Shown here: positions 1 to 8,210 of the stretch, piece after piece
How the letters are laid out: every line of letters starts with the position of its first letter
Position numbering within the stretch: the first letter of the stretch is position 1
Origin: Candidatus Kaistia colombiensis
GTDB taxonomy: Bacteria; Pseudomonadota; Alphaproteobacteria; Rhizobiales; Kaistiaceae
Direction: 5' to 3'
NCBI GenBank assembly: GCA_029203105.1
Contig: CP119318.1
Coordinates: forward strand, 1,068,501-1,132,500
Length of the DNA: 64,000 bases
Program-made: the position numbers and the translations under genes
The notes under the pieces: model-generated
Database searches by the model: none
What the model saw: only the letters and a program-made list of their open reading frames with translations
What the model was told of the DNA's origin: nothing

Positions 1-1445
1 AGCGCCGGCACATCCCGTTCCTGGCCGAATCCTCACCGCAGGAAGGCGGCGTCTATCTCGGTCCCGACAATTTCACCGCCGGCCGCGAGCTTGGCCGCGC
101 CGCCGGCCGCATGATGTCGGGCGCGATCGCCGAAGCCCGCCTTCTGCTCGTCTCGCTGGAGACGCTGCCGAATACGCGCGCCCGCTGCGACGGCTTCATC
201 AAGGGCTTTGGCGAGACGTTTCGCGGCGTCGTCCGGCCTTGGCGGGTCGATGGCCAGGGCAGTTTCCGCATCGCGCTGCGCGCCAGCCTCGACGCCTTCG
301 CCGCCTATCCGGACATCAATGTGATTTTCGGCGTCAACGACCATTCGGTGCTGGCGGCGATCGAGGCGTCGGACCGGGCCGGCGTGGCCGAGGTCAGCGC
401 GTTTTCGGTCGGCGGCGAGGGCGGCGCGCTGTTCGACGCGCTCGCATCGCGTGGAAAACTCAAGGCGGCCTGCGCGCTGTTTCCGGAAATCGTCGGCATC
501 CGCGCCGTCGAGACGCTGGCGAGCGCCCTGCATGGCGGCGCCATGCCGGAGGAAATCCGCACGCCGCATGTCGTCGTCACGCCGGATACGCTCGACCGCT
601 ACTATCGCAAGGCGGGCGCCGGCTGGGGCCTGGCGCCGGAGGCCGAGGCGTCGATCCTCGGCGCGACGGAGCGGCCGGCCTTCGTCCGTTCGGTCGGCCC
701 GCGCCGCGCCATCGGCTTCGTGCCGCACTATCCGGCGCATGACTGGTATCGCAACATGGCGCGCGCCATGCGCGAGCGAGCCGAGGCGCTCGGCTTCGAG
801 CTCCGCATCGCCGCGCCGCAATCCGGCATCGCCCGCGAGATCGCGGCGATCCGCCGATTGATCGCCCGCAGCGCCGCCCGCCTCGTGCGCCCCGGCGACA
901 CCATCCTGATCAACAGCGGCATCCTCTCGGCGCTTCTGGCCGAGGAACTGATGACGCGAAGCGGCGTCACCATCGTCACCAACGCCGTCGACGTGATGGA
1001 GCGGCTTTCCGGTCGTCCCGGCCTGAAGGTGATCATGACCAGCGGCGAATACCAGCTGAAGGATCGCTGCCTGGTCGGGCCCAGCCTCGGCGCGCTGTTC
1101 GAGACGATGCGGGTCGATCGCGCCTTCCTGTCGGTCGACGGCATCTCGCCGCATTTCGGCGCCTCGGCGACGGACGAGAGGCTGGCGCTCGCCGCCAGGC
1201 GCTTCGTCGACGCCTCGCGCGAGGTCGTCGTCATGGCCGACCATTCGCTCGTCGGCGTCGAGGCCAGCCACCGCATCGTGGCGCTCGGATCGATCGATGA
1301 TTTGATCACGGATTCCGCCTCGCTGCCGGCGGATCGGCTCGCCTTTGCCTCGATGGGCACGCGCATCACGCTTGCCGACGAGGAGCCGGAGGAAATGGCG
1401 GCGCCCCACACCGGTATGCCGGTGGGGGACAGACGGAAGGCCTGA
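1..1445 (+). CDS. Hybrid sugar-responsive transcriptional regulator, LacI-type ligand domain plus DeoR-type sensor domain (5' end missing)
   Basis: The gene is open from the left edge (reading frame starts at base 3) to TGA at 1443-1445, so its DNA-binding N terminus lies outside the window. The first part carries the hinge-region signature GPDNFTAGRELG (bases 60-95) and then a type I periplasmic-binding fold typical of LacI regulators, with FGVNDHS near 320-345. From about 850 to 1400 it reads as a DeoR C-terminal sensor: LVRPGDTILINSG, then TSGEYQLKDRCLVGP and MADHSLVG. DeoR sensors bind phosphorylated sugars, so the protein may sense both a free and a phosphorylated sugar; that is inference. 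It stands just upstream of a sugar ABC operon and probably controls it. The fold assignments are fairly safe; the ligand is unknown. Confidence 0.8.
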   Translation, partial: RRHIPFLAESSPQEGGVYLGPDNFTAGRELGRAAGRMMSGAIAEARLLLVSLETLPNTRARCDGFIKGFGETFRGVVRPWRVDGQGSFRIALRASLDAFAAYPDINVIFGVNDHSVLAAIEASDRAGVAEVSAFSVGGEGGALFDALASRGKLKAACALFPEIVGIRAVETLASALHGGAMPEEIRTPHVVVTPDTLDRYYRKAGAGWGLAPEAEASILGATERPAFVRSVGPRRAIGFVPHYPAHDWYRNMARAMRERAEALGFELRIAAPQSGIAREIAAIRRLIARSAARLVRPGDTILINSGILSALLAEELMTRSGVTIVTNAVDVMERLSGRPGLKVIMTSGEYQLKDRCLVGPSLGALFETMRVDRAFLSVDGISPHFGASATDERLALAARRFVDASREVVVMADHSLVGVEASHRIVALGSIDDLITDSASLPADRLAFASMGTRITLADEEPEEMAAPHTGMPVGDRRKA

Positions 1446-1499
1446 TCGGCCGGACGGATTGCAGAAACGGCTTTGAAGACCAACTGGGAGGGACCAACC

Positions 1500-2717
1500 A
1501 TGAAGAAACTGCTTCTCGCCGCGACGATGCTCGCGGGACTGACGCCTGCGGCGTTCGCGCAGGAAACCATCACGCTGAAGTTCTGGGACAACCAGCAGAC
1601 CGAATCCGGCCTGAGCCAGTACCAGAAGGAAGCGGTGAAGCGCTTCGAGGCCGAGAATCCCGGCATCAAGATCGAAGTGACGACGATTCCCTATCCGGAG
1701 TTCCAGCAGCGCCTGCTGACCGCCGTGCAGGGCGGCAACGCGCCTGACGTCTCCACCGTCGACCAGATCTGGCAGGCCGCGTTCGCCGAGGCCGGCGCGG
1801 TCGCCGAGCTCGACGCGCAGGCGAAGGCCGCCGGCGTCTCGCCCGACACCTTCTTCAAGGGCGCCTGGGATTCGGCCAATTACAACGGCAAGCTCTATGG
1901 CGTGCCGTTCAATGTCGACGTCTGGCAGTTCTCGTTCCTGAACAATGCGCTGTTCAAGGAAGCCGGCATCGACCCGGCCTCGATCACCACCTTTGACGGG
2001 CTGAAGGCGGCGGCCGAGAAGCTGACCGACCCGGCCAAGGGCAAGTACGGCGTCGGCCTGTTCGGCCACAAGGGCGAAGACACCGTCGTCGTCATGAACT
2101 CCTTCATCTTCTCGAATGGCGGCAAGGTGCTGGACGAGAACGGCAAGTGCGCCCTGACGAGCAAGGAATCGGTCGGTGCGCTCGAATACCTGCAGTCGCT
2201 GGTGCCGTTCGCGCCGAAGGGCATCCTCAACGCCTCGTCCGGCGACATGCGCGAACTGTTCCTGAACGGCTCGCTCGGCGTCGAGTTCTGGCCGGCGCTG
2301 GAACAGCCGACGCTGCAGAAGTCGAAGATCGACTGGGACTTCGAGAACGGCACGGCGCCTTCGGGCAAGACCCCGGTCGGCGCGTATGGCGGCTGGAACC
2401 TCGTCGTCTACAAGTCGTCGCCGCACCAGGACGCGGCCTGGAAGTTCATCCAGTTCCTGACGCGGGAAGACGTCAACGGCGCCGTCGTCGATCTGATCCC
2501 CGCCAACGTCAAGGCGGCCAAGACCTTCCTCGAGGCCAACCGCAAGGGTGCCGACAAGATCATGACGCATCTTGCCAACGCCCAGCCGCGGCCGCTCTCG
2601 GCCCGCTACCTGGAGGTCTCCGATATCGAGGTGACGCTGGCGCAGGACGTCTATTCCGGCGCCAATCCGGCCGAAGCGGCGAAGAAGGCCTGCGCCGCCA
2701 TCGACGCGCTCGACTAA
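1500..2717 (+). CDS. Extracellular sugar-binding protein of a CUT1 ABC transporter (cluster 1)
   Basis: A 405-residue periplasmic solute-binding protein of family 1. The start chosen is ATG 1500, nine nucleotides after a GGGAGG ribosome site; it begins with a clear signal peptide (MKKLLLAATMLAGLTPAAFA, cleavage before QE). A TTG nine codons upstream would spoil the signal peptide. The mature protein opens with ITLKFWDNQQTE and has the usual family phrases NAPDVSTVDQIWQ and YGVPFNVDVWQFSFLNN. It delivers a sugar to the two permeases that follow. The gap before the first permease holds a strong hairpin (2732-2757). The sugar cannot be read from the sequence. Confidence 0.93.
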   Translation: MKKLLLAATMLAGLTPAAFAQETITLKFWDNQQTESGLSQYQKEAVKRFEAENPGIKIEVTTIPYPEFQQRLLTAVQGGNAPDVSTVDQIWQAAFAEAGAVAELDAQAKAAGVSPDTFFKGAWDSANYNGKLYGVPFNVDVWQFSFLNNALFKEAGIDPASITTFDGLKAAAEKLTDPAKGKYGVGLFGHKGEDTVVVMNSFIFSNGGKVLDENGKCALTSKESVGALEYLQSLVPFAPKGILNASSGDMRELFLNGSLGVEFWPALEQPTLQKSKIDWDFENGTAPSGKTPVGAYGGWNLVVYKSSPHQDAAWKFIQFLTREDVNGAVVDLIPANVKAAKTFLEANRKGADKIMTHLANAQPRPLSARYLEVSDIEVTLAQDVYSGANPAEAAKKACAAIDALD

Positions 2718-2731
2718 CGAAACGTAGCCTG

Positions 2732-2757
2732 GCCCTCTCCCGCTTGCGGGAGAGGGC
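2732..2757. repeat. 26-bp palindrome of the CCCTCTCCC family between binding-protein and permease genes
   Basis: GCCCTCTCCCGC / GCGGGAGAGGGC separated by TT gives a near-perfect 12-bp stem. The same core recurs at 33649, 33769 and 51328, and within the composite repeats at 9443, 27898 and 57069. Lying just after the binding-protein stop codon, it would cap that transcript and could raise binding protein relative to permease. It lacks a T-run, so it is probably not an efficient terminator. Confidence 0.8.
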
Positions 2758-2821
2758 GAAGTGCGGCCGCCCGCGCCCGAGGCGCGCGGCCCCGTCCAAG
2801 ACAACCGGAAATGAACCCTTC

Positions 2822-3703
2822 ATGCTGAAACGCGATCGCTGGCTCACCTGGATCTTCGTGACGCCGGCCGTCCTGCTGGTCGCGGTGCTGATGTATTATC
2901 CGATGATCGGCACGGTCATCGAGAGCCTCTACTCGACCTCCTTCATCAACCCGACGCCGAAATTCGTCGGCCTCGCCGTCTACAAAAAGATCTTCGCCAG
3001 CGCCGACTTTGGCCAGATCGTCTGGAATTCGTGCATCTGGACGCTCGCCGTCGTGGTGCTCCAGAACGTGTTCGGCTTCCTCTGCGCGCTGCTCCTGAAC
3101 CAGAAGCTGCCCGGCCAGGGGCTGATGCGCTCGCTGATCCTGCTGCCCTGGGTGCTGCCCGGCGTCGTCGCCGCCATCCTGTGGCGCTTCATGTACGATC
3201 CGCAGCTCGGCCTCATCAATTCGTTCCTGATCAGCGCCGGCTTCGGCGATCAGGGCCTCGCCTGGCTCGCCGACAGTTCGACCGCCATGGCCGCCGTCGT
3301 CATCGCCGCCGTCTGGAAGGGTTTTCCCTTCGCGACCATCGTCTATCTGGCGGCGCTTCAGAACGTTGAAGAAGAGCAGATGGAGGCGGCCAGGATCGAT
3401 GGCGCCGGTCCGGTCCGCCGGCTCTGGCACGTCGTGCTGCCGTCGATGAAGGAAGTCATCGCCATCAACTTCATCCTGACCACCATCCTGACCTTCAATT
3501 ATTTCGACATGATCTGGGTTCTGACGCGCGGCGGTCCGCAGAATTCCACGCATATCTTCCCGACCAAGATCTACGAGCTCGGCTTCGGCCAGTTCCGCTT
3601 CGGCGAGGCGGCCGGCTATGGCGTCGTCTCGATCGTCGTGCTGGCGCTGCTGATCACGCTCTACTTCCTGACCCAGCGCGGCGGCCGGAGGGCAGTGGCA
3701 TGA
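2822..3703 (+). CDS. Sugar ABC transporter permease, MalF-like (cluster 1)
   Basis: A 293-residue inner-membrane protein of the binding-protein-dependent permease family. The start is ATG 2822, giving MLKRDRWLTWIFVTPAVLLV; the longer open frame upstream is only the shadow of the binding-protein gene. About six membrane segments are visible, and the cytoplasmic coupling loop that docks to the ATPase is EEQMEAARIDGAG followed by VVLPSMKEV (about residues 184-208). It pairs with the next permease, whose ATG overlaps its TGA (ATGA), so the two are translationally coupled. No ATPase gene is present in this operon. Confidence 0.93.
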   Translation: MLKRDRWLTWIFVTPAVLLVAVLMYYPMIGTVIESLYSTSFINPTPKFVGLAVYKKIFASADFGQIVWNSCIWTLAVVVLQNVFGFLCALLLNQKLPGQGLMRSLILLPWVLPGVVAAILWRFMYDPQLGLINSFLISAGFGDQGLAWLADSSTAMAAVVIAAVWKGFPFATIVYLAALQNVEEEQMEAARIDGAGPVRRLWHVVLPSMKEVIAINFILTTILTFNYFDMIWVLTRGGPQNSTHIFPTKIYELGFGQFRFGEAAGYGVVSIVVLALLITLYFLTQRGGRRAVA

Positions 3704-4527
3704 CCCCGTCGCGTTCCTCCCGCCTGCTGCTCCTCGCGCTGCAGCTCGGCCTCTGCCTCATCATCCTGCTGCCCTTCTTCTGGATGGTGTCGGTGTCGCT
3801 GAAGCCGGCCGCCGAGCCCTTCGCCATTCCCGCCCGGCTCTGGCCGGAGAATCCGACCCTCGACAACTATCTGACGGCGTTCCGGCCCGAATTCCGCACC
3901 TATTTCTTCAATTCGGTCGTCGTCTCGCTGTCGACGGTGGTGATCACGGTGACGCTGGCGTTGTTCGCCGCCTATTCGTTCACGCGGACGCAGATGCGGT
4001 TGCTGTCGATCCTGATGGTGCTGGTCATCGTGGCGCAGATGTTCCCGGCCAGCGCCATCATCATCCCGATCTACAAGATGATGAAGTCGGCGAACCTTCT
4101 GAACACCTATACCTCGCTGATCCTCGCCTATGTGACGGTGACGCTGCCGGTGGCGATCTGGATGCTGCGCGGCTTCCTGGCGCGGCTGCCGGTAGCGCTG
4201 GAGGAGGCGGCGGCGATCGACGGCGCCGGCCCGTTCAAGATCTTCTTCCTGATCATCCTGCCGCTCTGCAAGCCGGGCATCGTCGCCACCGCCGTCTTCG
4301 TGCTGATCGTCACCTGGCAGGAATTCCTGTTCGCGCTCTCCTTCACCTCGACCAAGGAGATGCGGACGCTGCCGGTCGGCATGAACGACTTCATCGGCCA
4401 GTACGGCATCCGCTACGGCGAGCTGATGGCAAGCTCCGTGCTGATTTCGGTGCCCGTCATCGCCATCTTCTTCCTCCTGCAACGCCAGTTCGTGGCCGGC
4501 CTCACCGCCGGCGCCGTGAAAGGCTGA
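3700..4527 (+). CDS. Sugar ABC transporter permease, MalG-like (cluster 1)
   Basis: A 275-residue permease with the MalG-like ending VAGLTAGAVKG and the coupling loop LEEAAAIDGAG ... IILPLCKPG in its second half. The first membrane segment (LLLLALQLGLCLIILLPFFW) starts near residue 7. It forms a heterodimer with the 2822-3703 product. Start and preceding stop overlap as ATGA. An enoyl-CoA hydratase gene begins three bases after its stop, so transport and catabolism share one transcript. Confidence 0.93.
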   Translation: MTPSRSSRLLLLALQLGLCLIILLPFFWMVSVSLKPAAEPFAIPARLWPENPTLDNYLTAFRPEFRTYFFNSVVVSLSTVVITVTLALFAAYSFTRTQMRLLSILMVLVIVAQMFPASAIIIPIYKMMKSANLLNTYTSLILAYVTVTLPVAIWMLRGFLARLPVALEEAAAIDGAGPFKIFFLIILPLCKPGIVATAVFVLIVTWQEFLFALSFTSTKEMRTLPVGMNDFIGQYGIRYGELMASSVLISVPVIAIFFLLQRQFVAGLTAGAVKG

Positions 4528-4530
4528 TCG

Positions 4531-5316
4531 ATGACCGCACCGCTCGTCCTCCGTGAAAACCTCGAACCCGGCATCGTCCGCCTCACCTTCAACCGGCCCG
4601 ACAAGCTGAACGCGCTGTCGACGCCCTTGATGCGCGAGTTCGAGGCGCATCTCGACGCCATCGCCGCGGATCCGGCGATCCGTGTCGTGATCCTTGCCGG
4701 CGCGGGGGAAAAGGCCTTTGTCGCCGGCGCCGACATCGCCGAATATCGCGGCAACCGCCGGGCCGAGTTCGTCGCCTACCAGTTGGAAAGCCGGCGCATC
4801 TTCGACAAGCTCGAGGCCTTGCCGAAGCCGACCATCGCCGCGATCCGCGGCTATGCGCTCGGTGGCGGCTTCGAGATCGCGCTTTGCTGCGATGTCATCC
4901 TCTGCGCGACGAGCGCGCGCCTCGGCCTGCCCGAAGGCCTGCTCGGCCTGTCGCCGGGCGGTGGCGGCACGCAGCGCCTGACCCGCGCCGTCGGCCGCAT
5001 CGTCGCCTCGGACATGATGCTGGCCGCCCGCCGCATCACCGGCGAGCGCGCCCATCAGCTCGGCCTCGCGGCCGAATGCGTCGCCGATGAGGCGCTGGTC
5101 GAGATGGCGCTCGGTCGTGCCCGGGCCATGTTGAAGGTCGCGCCGCTGGCGCAGGCCGAGATGAAGCGGCTGATCCGCCAGGGCCCCGATGCGGCGTTGC
5201 CGGTGGCGCAGGGCTTCGAGCAGGAAGTGCTGTTCCGCCTCTACGGCACGGCGGACGGCCAGGAGGGCATCGACGCCTTCCTCGACAAACGTGATCCGGT
5301 CTTCAAGGGAATATGA
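4531..5316 (+). CDS. Enoyl-CoA hydratase/isomerase family protein
   Basis: A 261-residue crotonase-fold enzyme. Both catalytic glutamates of rat mitochondrial hydratase appear to be kept: Glu115 in GGGFEIALCCD and Glu135 in LGLPEGLLG. The oxyanion-hole segment KAFVAGADIAEY (61-72) and GYALGGGFE are also intact. It is therefore probably a true hydratase acting on a CoA thioester. Its position in a sugar-transport operon, with a CoA-transferase at the end of the same run of genes, is unusual. No acyl-CoA dehydrogenase, 3-hydroxyacyl-CoA dehydrogenase or thiolase is seen nearby, so ordinary beta-oxidation is unlikely. The substrate is unknown. Confidence 0.9.
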   Translation: MTAPLVLRENLEPGIVRLTFNRPDKLNALSTPLMREFEAHLDAIAADPAIRVVILAGAGEKAFVAGADIAEYRGNRRAEFVAYQLESRRIFDKLEALPKPTIAAIRGYALGGGFEIALCCDVILCATSARLGLPEGLLGLSPGGGGTQRLTRAVGRIVASDMMLAARRITGERAHQLGLAAECVADEALVEMALGRARAMLKVAPLAQAEMKRLIRQGPDAALPVAQGFEQEVLFRLYGTADGQEGIDAFLDKRDPVFKGI

Positions 5317-6095
5317 CGATGCGTGGAAGCGAACTCTCCGGACGGGTTGCCGTCGTCACCGGCGCCGCCATGGGCATCGGCCGCGCCTCGGCCGAGGCCC
5401 TCGCGCGCGAAGGTGCCGCTGTGGTGGTGGCCGACATCGACGAGGAGGCAGGCGCCGCCACGGCGGCGGGCCTGCGCGGCACCGGCGCGGAGGCGATCTT
5501 CGTGCGCACCGACGTCGCCAGCATGGCCGACATGGAGGCGATGGCGGCGGCGGCGGTCGCGGCCTTCGGCGGCATCGACATCCTCGTCAACAACGCGGCG
5601 CGGGCGATCGGCGGCGTCGTCGACGAGATCGACGAGGAAAGCTGGAACACGGTCATCACCACCAATCTCTCGAGCGTCTGGCGCGGCATGCGCGTCTGCG
5701 TGCCGGAGATGCGCAAGCGCGGCAAGGGCGCCGTCGTCAACATGTCGTCGGTGCAGTCGCTCGCCGGCTTCAAGGGCTGGGCGGCCTATGCGGCGGCGAA
5801 GGGCGGCATCAACGCGCTGACCCAGCAGGCGGCGATCGACCTCGCCCCGCACGGCATCCGCGTCAATGCGGTGGCGCCCGGCACGATCATGACGCCGTTG
5901 AACGAGAGGATTTTCGCCACCCATCCCGATCCGCAGGGCCTGATCGCCAGCTGGAACAACGCTCATCCGCTCGGTCGCTTTGGAGAAGCACCGGAAGTTG
6001 GCGAAGCGGTCTTGTTCCTGGCGAGCGATCGGGCTTCCTTCATCACGGGAGAAATCCTGCGCGTCGACGGAGGCCTCGTCGTTCGGGGTGAGTGA
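5313..6095 (+). CDS. SDR-family NAD(P)-dependent oxidoreductase (cluster 1)
   Basis: A 260-residue classical short-chain dehydrogenase. It has the nucleotide-binding TGAAMGIG (16-23), NNAA (93-96), a catalytic serine in VVNMSSVQS and the YxxxK pair Tyr159/Lys163, and ends with the usual DGGLVVRGE tail. Asp41 in VVVADIDEE at the end of strand 2 favours NAD over NADP. Its start overlaps the hydratase stop (ATGA at 5313). It could oxidise a sugar carbonyl or hydroxyl, with the SMP-30-like protein downstream opening a resulting lactone; that pairing is inferred from gene order. Confidence 0.93.
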   Translation: MTMRGSELSGRVAVVTGAAMGIGRASAEALAREGAAVVVADIDEEAGAATAAGLRGTGAEAIFVRTDVASMADMEAMAAAAVAAFGGIDILVNNAARAIGGVVDEIDEESWNTVITTNLSSVWRGMRVCVPEMRKRGKGAVVNMSSVQSLAGFKGWAAYAAAKGGINALTQQAAIDLAPHGIRVNAVAPGTIMTPLNERIFATHPDPQGLIASWNNAHPLGRFGEAPEVGEAVLFLASDRASFITGEILRVDGGLVVRGE

Positions 6096-6126
6096 CGCGC
6101 AACAGACATCACGGGAAGGAAGCGGA

Positions 6127-7242
6127 ATGAACGACGGGAATTTCCACACCATCGAGGCCAGGGGCGTCCGCGCGACACTCGACTTGCGCGGCGGCCATGT
6201 CCGCGTCTTTGCGGTCACGCAGGATGGCCGGCAGGTCGAGCCGCTGCATACGGCGCCCTGGATCGATGACAAGGCGATCGTCGACGACGAGAGCATCGAC
6301 GCCAATCTCCGCTTCCTCTCCGGCGACTTCTTCTGCGCGCCGTTCTCGACTAGCGATATCGACGTGACGACGCTGCATGGCTGGCCGGCCAATTCTCCCT
6401 GGACGCTCGTCGGAGTCGAGCCGCATCCCGAAGGCGGGCAGACGGCGCGCTACGAGCTGATCAAGCGGGTGATGGGCGCCAGGCTGATCAAGGAACTGAC
6501 CGTCCGCGACGGCCATCCCTTCCTCTATGAGCGCCACATCTTCACCGGTGGCGAGGGCGACCTTCCCGTCGCCAACCACGCCATGACCCGTTTCGACGCC
6601 GGCGGCCGGCTTTCCTTCTCGCCGAAGCGTTTCGGCACGACGCCGGCGACCGCGATCGAATCCGATCCGGCGCTTGGCCGCTCGCTGCTCGCCTATCCCT
6701 CGCGCTTCACCGACCTGACCCAGGCGCCGCGCTCCGATGGCAGCACGGCCGATCTCACCACCTACCCGTTCGGATCGAAGCACGAGGACTTTGTCTCGCT
6801 GATCGAGGACCCGGCGAATCCGTTCGGCTGGGCCGCCGCCGTCCGGCCGGACAAGCGCGATATCTTCCTGTCGCTGAAGAATCCGGCCGATTTCCCGATC
6901 ACCATGATGTGGTTCTCGAATGGCGGCCGCGACTATCAGCCGTGGAACGGCCGCCACGTCGGCGTGCTCGGCCTCGAGGAGGGCCGCACCTATGGCGGCC
7001 ACGGCCACAAGGCATCGATCGCGCCGAACCCGTGGTCGGAGGCAGGCATCCCGACCTCGCTCCGCCTCGATCCGGCCGGCGACGTCGAGGTCCGCAACGT
7101 CATCGGCGGCGTCGCGCTACCCGAGGGCTGGACCCGCGTTGCCTCGGTCGAGGCCGGCGCTTCCGAGCTGGTGCTTTCGGACGAGGCTGGCGGCACGGTC
7201 GCGGTCCCCTATGACGCAGCGTTCCTGACGCGGGGCGCATGA
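6127..7242 (+). CDS. Galactose-mutarotase-like (aldose 1-epimerase fold) protein of unknown specificity
   Basis: A 371-residue protein. ATG 6127 follows GGAAGG at a good distance. The sequence looks like a beta-rich carbohydrate-binding protein of the mutarotase superfamily: GGHVRVFAV near the N terminus, LHGWPANSPWTLV, ELTVRDGHPFLYERHIF, and NHAMTRFDAGGRLSFSPK in the middle. I see no clear match to the GalM catalytic His/Glu set, so an isomerase activity is a guess. It overlaps the next gene, the SMP-30 protein, by four bases. The role inferred from position is handling of the imported sugar or a derivative. Confidence 0.65.
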   Translation: MNDGNFHTIEARGVRATLDLRGGHVRVFAVTQDGRQVEPLHTAPWIDDKAIVDDESIDANLRFLSGDFFCAPFSTSDIDVTTLHGWPANSPWTLVGVEPHPEGGQTARYELIKRVMGARLIKELTVRDGHPFLYERHIFTGGEGDLPVANHAMTRFDAGGRLSFSPKRFGTTPATAIESDPALGRSLLAYPSRFTDLTQAPRSDGSTADLTTYPFGSKHEDFVSLIEDPANPFGWAAAVRPDKRDIFLSLKNPADFPITMMWFSNGGRDYQPWNGRHVGVLGLEEGRTYGGHGHKASIAPNPWSEAGIPTSLRLDPAGDVEVRNVIGGVALPEGWTRVASVEAGASELVLSDEAGGTVAVPYDAAFLTRGA

Positions 7243-8153
7243 TGGCGGGCGCGGCGACGAACTACGCCTTCACGACAGGCGGGCAGACGGTTCTGCCGAC
7301 GGAGCGGGCGTCGGTCCTGTTCGACGGCATCTTCTCGTCGCCGCGCCTGCAACACCCTGAGGGCGTCGCGGTCGGTCCGGACGGCTGGGTGTGGGCCGGC
7401 AGCGAGAACGGCCAGATCCTGCGCATCGCGCCGGACGGCTCCTCCATTGAGGAGGTCGCCTCGACGGGCGGTTTCCTGCTCGGCCTCGCCTTTGATGGCG
7501 ACCGGGCGCTCTATGCCTGCGATTCCCGGCACAAGGCGGTGTTCCGCCTCGATCTCGGCGACCGCTCGTTGACGCGCTTCACCGAGCCGGGCATTCAAGT
7601 CCCGAACTATGCGGTCGTCGATCGCGCCCGCACTCGGCTCTATGTTTCCGACACGCGCGCGCCGACCGATCCGGGTCCTTCGATCTGGTCGTATGATCTC
7701 GAAAGTGGCGCCGGAGGAATCTGGCACGCCGGGTCGTTCGACCACGCCAACGGCATGGCGCTGGCGCCCGAGGGCGACGCACTGTTTCTCTGCGAGACCT
7801 TTGCCCGCCGCATCACCCGGATTGCGATTGCCGCGGATGGAACGGCGGGTGTGGCGACGACCTGGTCGGACGATTTGCCCGGCCTGCCGGACGGCCTCGC
7901 CTTCGACGACACCGGTGCGCTGTTCGTCGGCTGCTACGAGCCGTCGCGCGTGCTGCGCATCCCGCCCGGCGGCGGCGCCTCGGCCATCTATATCGAGGAT
8001 GCGACGGCGCATTGCCTCGCCCATCCGACCAATATCGCCTTCGACGGTTCAGCGCTTTTCACGGCCAATCTCGGCCGCTGGCACGTCACGAAGATCGACA
8101 CGGACACCTTTGGTACGCCGCTCTGGCGGCTGACCCGGGGCACAGCCGACTAA
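7239..8153 (+). CDS. SMP-30/gluconolactonase/LRE-family sugar lactonase
   Basis: A 304-residue six-bladed propeller protein. The repeated blades read LQHPEGVAVGPDGWVWAGSE, LLGLAFDGDRALYACDSRHK, HANGMALAPEGDALFLCETF and LPGLPDGLAFDDTGALFVGCY. Family metal ligands are the Glu of HPEGV, the Asn of HANGMA and the Asp of PDGLAF, all present. Members hydrolyse sugar lactones to sugar acids. The start overlaps the preceding stop. Placed after an SDR, it supports a dehydrogenase-lactonase step in cluster 1. Confidence 0.85.
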   Translation: MMAGAATNYAFTTGGQTVLPTERASVLFDGIFSSPRLQHPEGVAVGPDGWVWAGSENGQILRIAPDGSSIEEVASTGGFLLGLAFDGDRALYACDSRHKAVFRLDLGDRSLTRFTEPGIQVPNYAVVDRARTRLYVSDTRAPTDPGPSIWSYDLESGAGGIWHAGSFDHANGMALAPEGDALFLCETFARRITRIAIAADGTAGVATTWSDDLPGLPDGLAFDDTGALFVGCYEPSRVLRIPPGGGASAIYIEDATAHCLAHPTNIAFDGSALFTANLGRWHVTKIDTDTFGTPLWRLTRGTAD

Positions 8154-8161
8154 CCAGCCAA

Positions 8162-8185
8162 GGCCGTCCGCCAAAGCGGGCGGCC
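8162..8185 (+). other. Intergenic stem-loop before the CoA-transferase gene
   Basis: GGCCGTCCGC and GCGGGCGGCC pair over ten positions with one G-U pair, around a CAAA loop. There is no T-run, so it may stabilise RNA or cause partial termination rather than end the operon. It is the only sizeable break (57 bp) between the catabolic genes of cluster 1 after the lactonase. Confidence 0.6.
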
Positions 8186-8210
8186 AAACGACGAGTGTGA
8201 GGAACCGAGC

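Noticed and set aside
33..2804. Open frame of 923 codons on the - strand opposite the regulator and binding-protein genes
   Set aside because: Its translation is low-complexity Arg/Asp/Gly-rich with no family character, as expected from the antisense of GC-rich codons; both + strand genes are clear.
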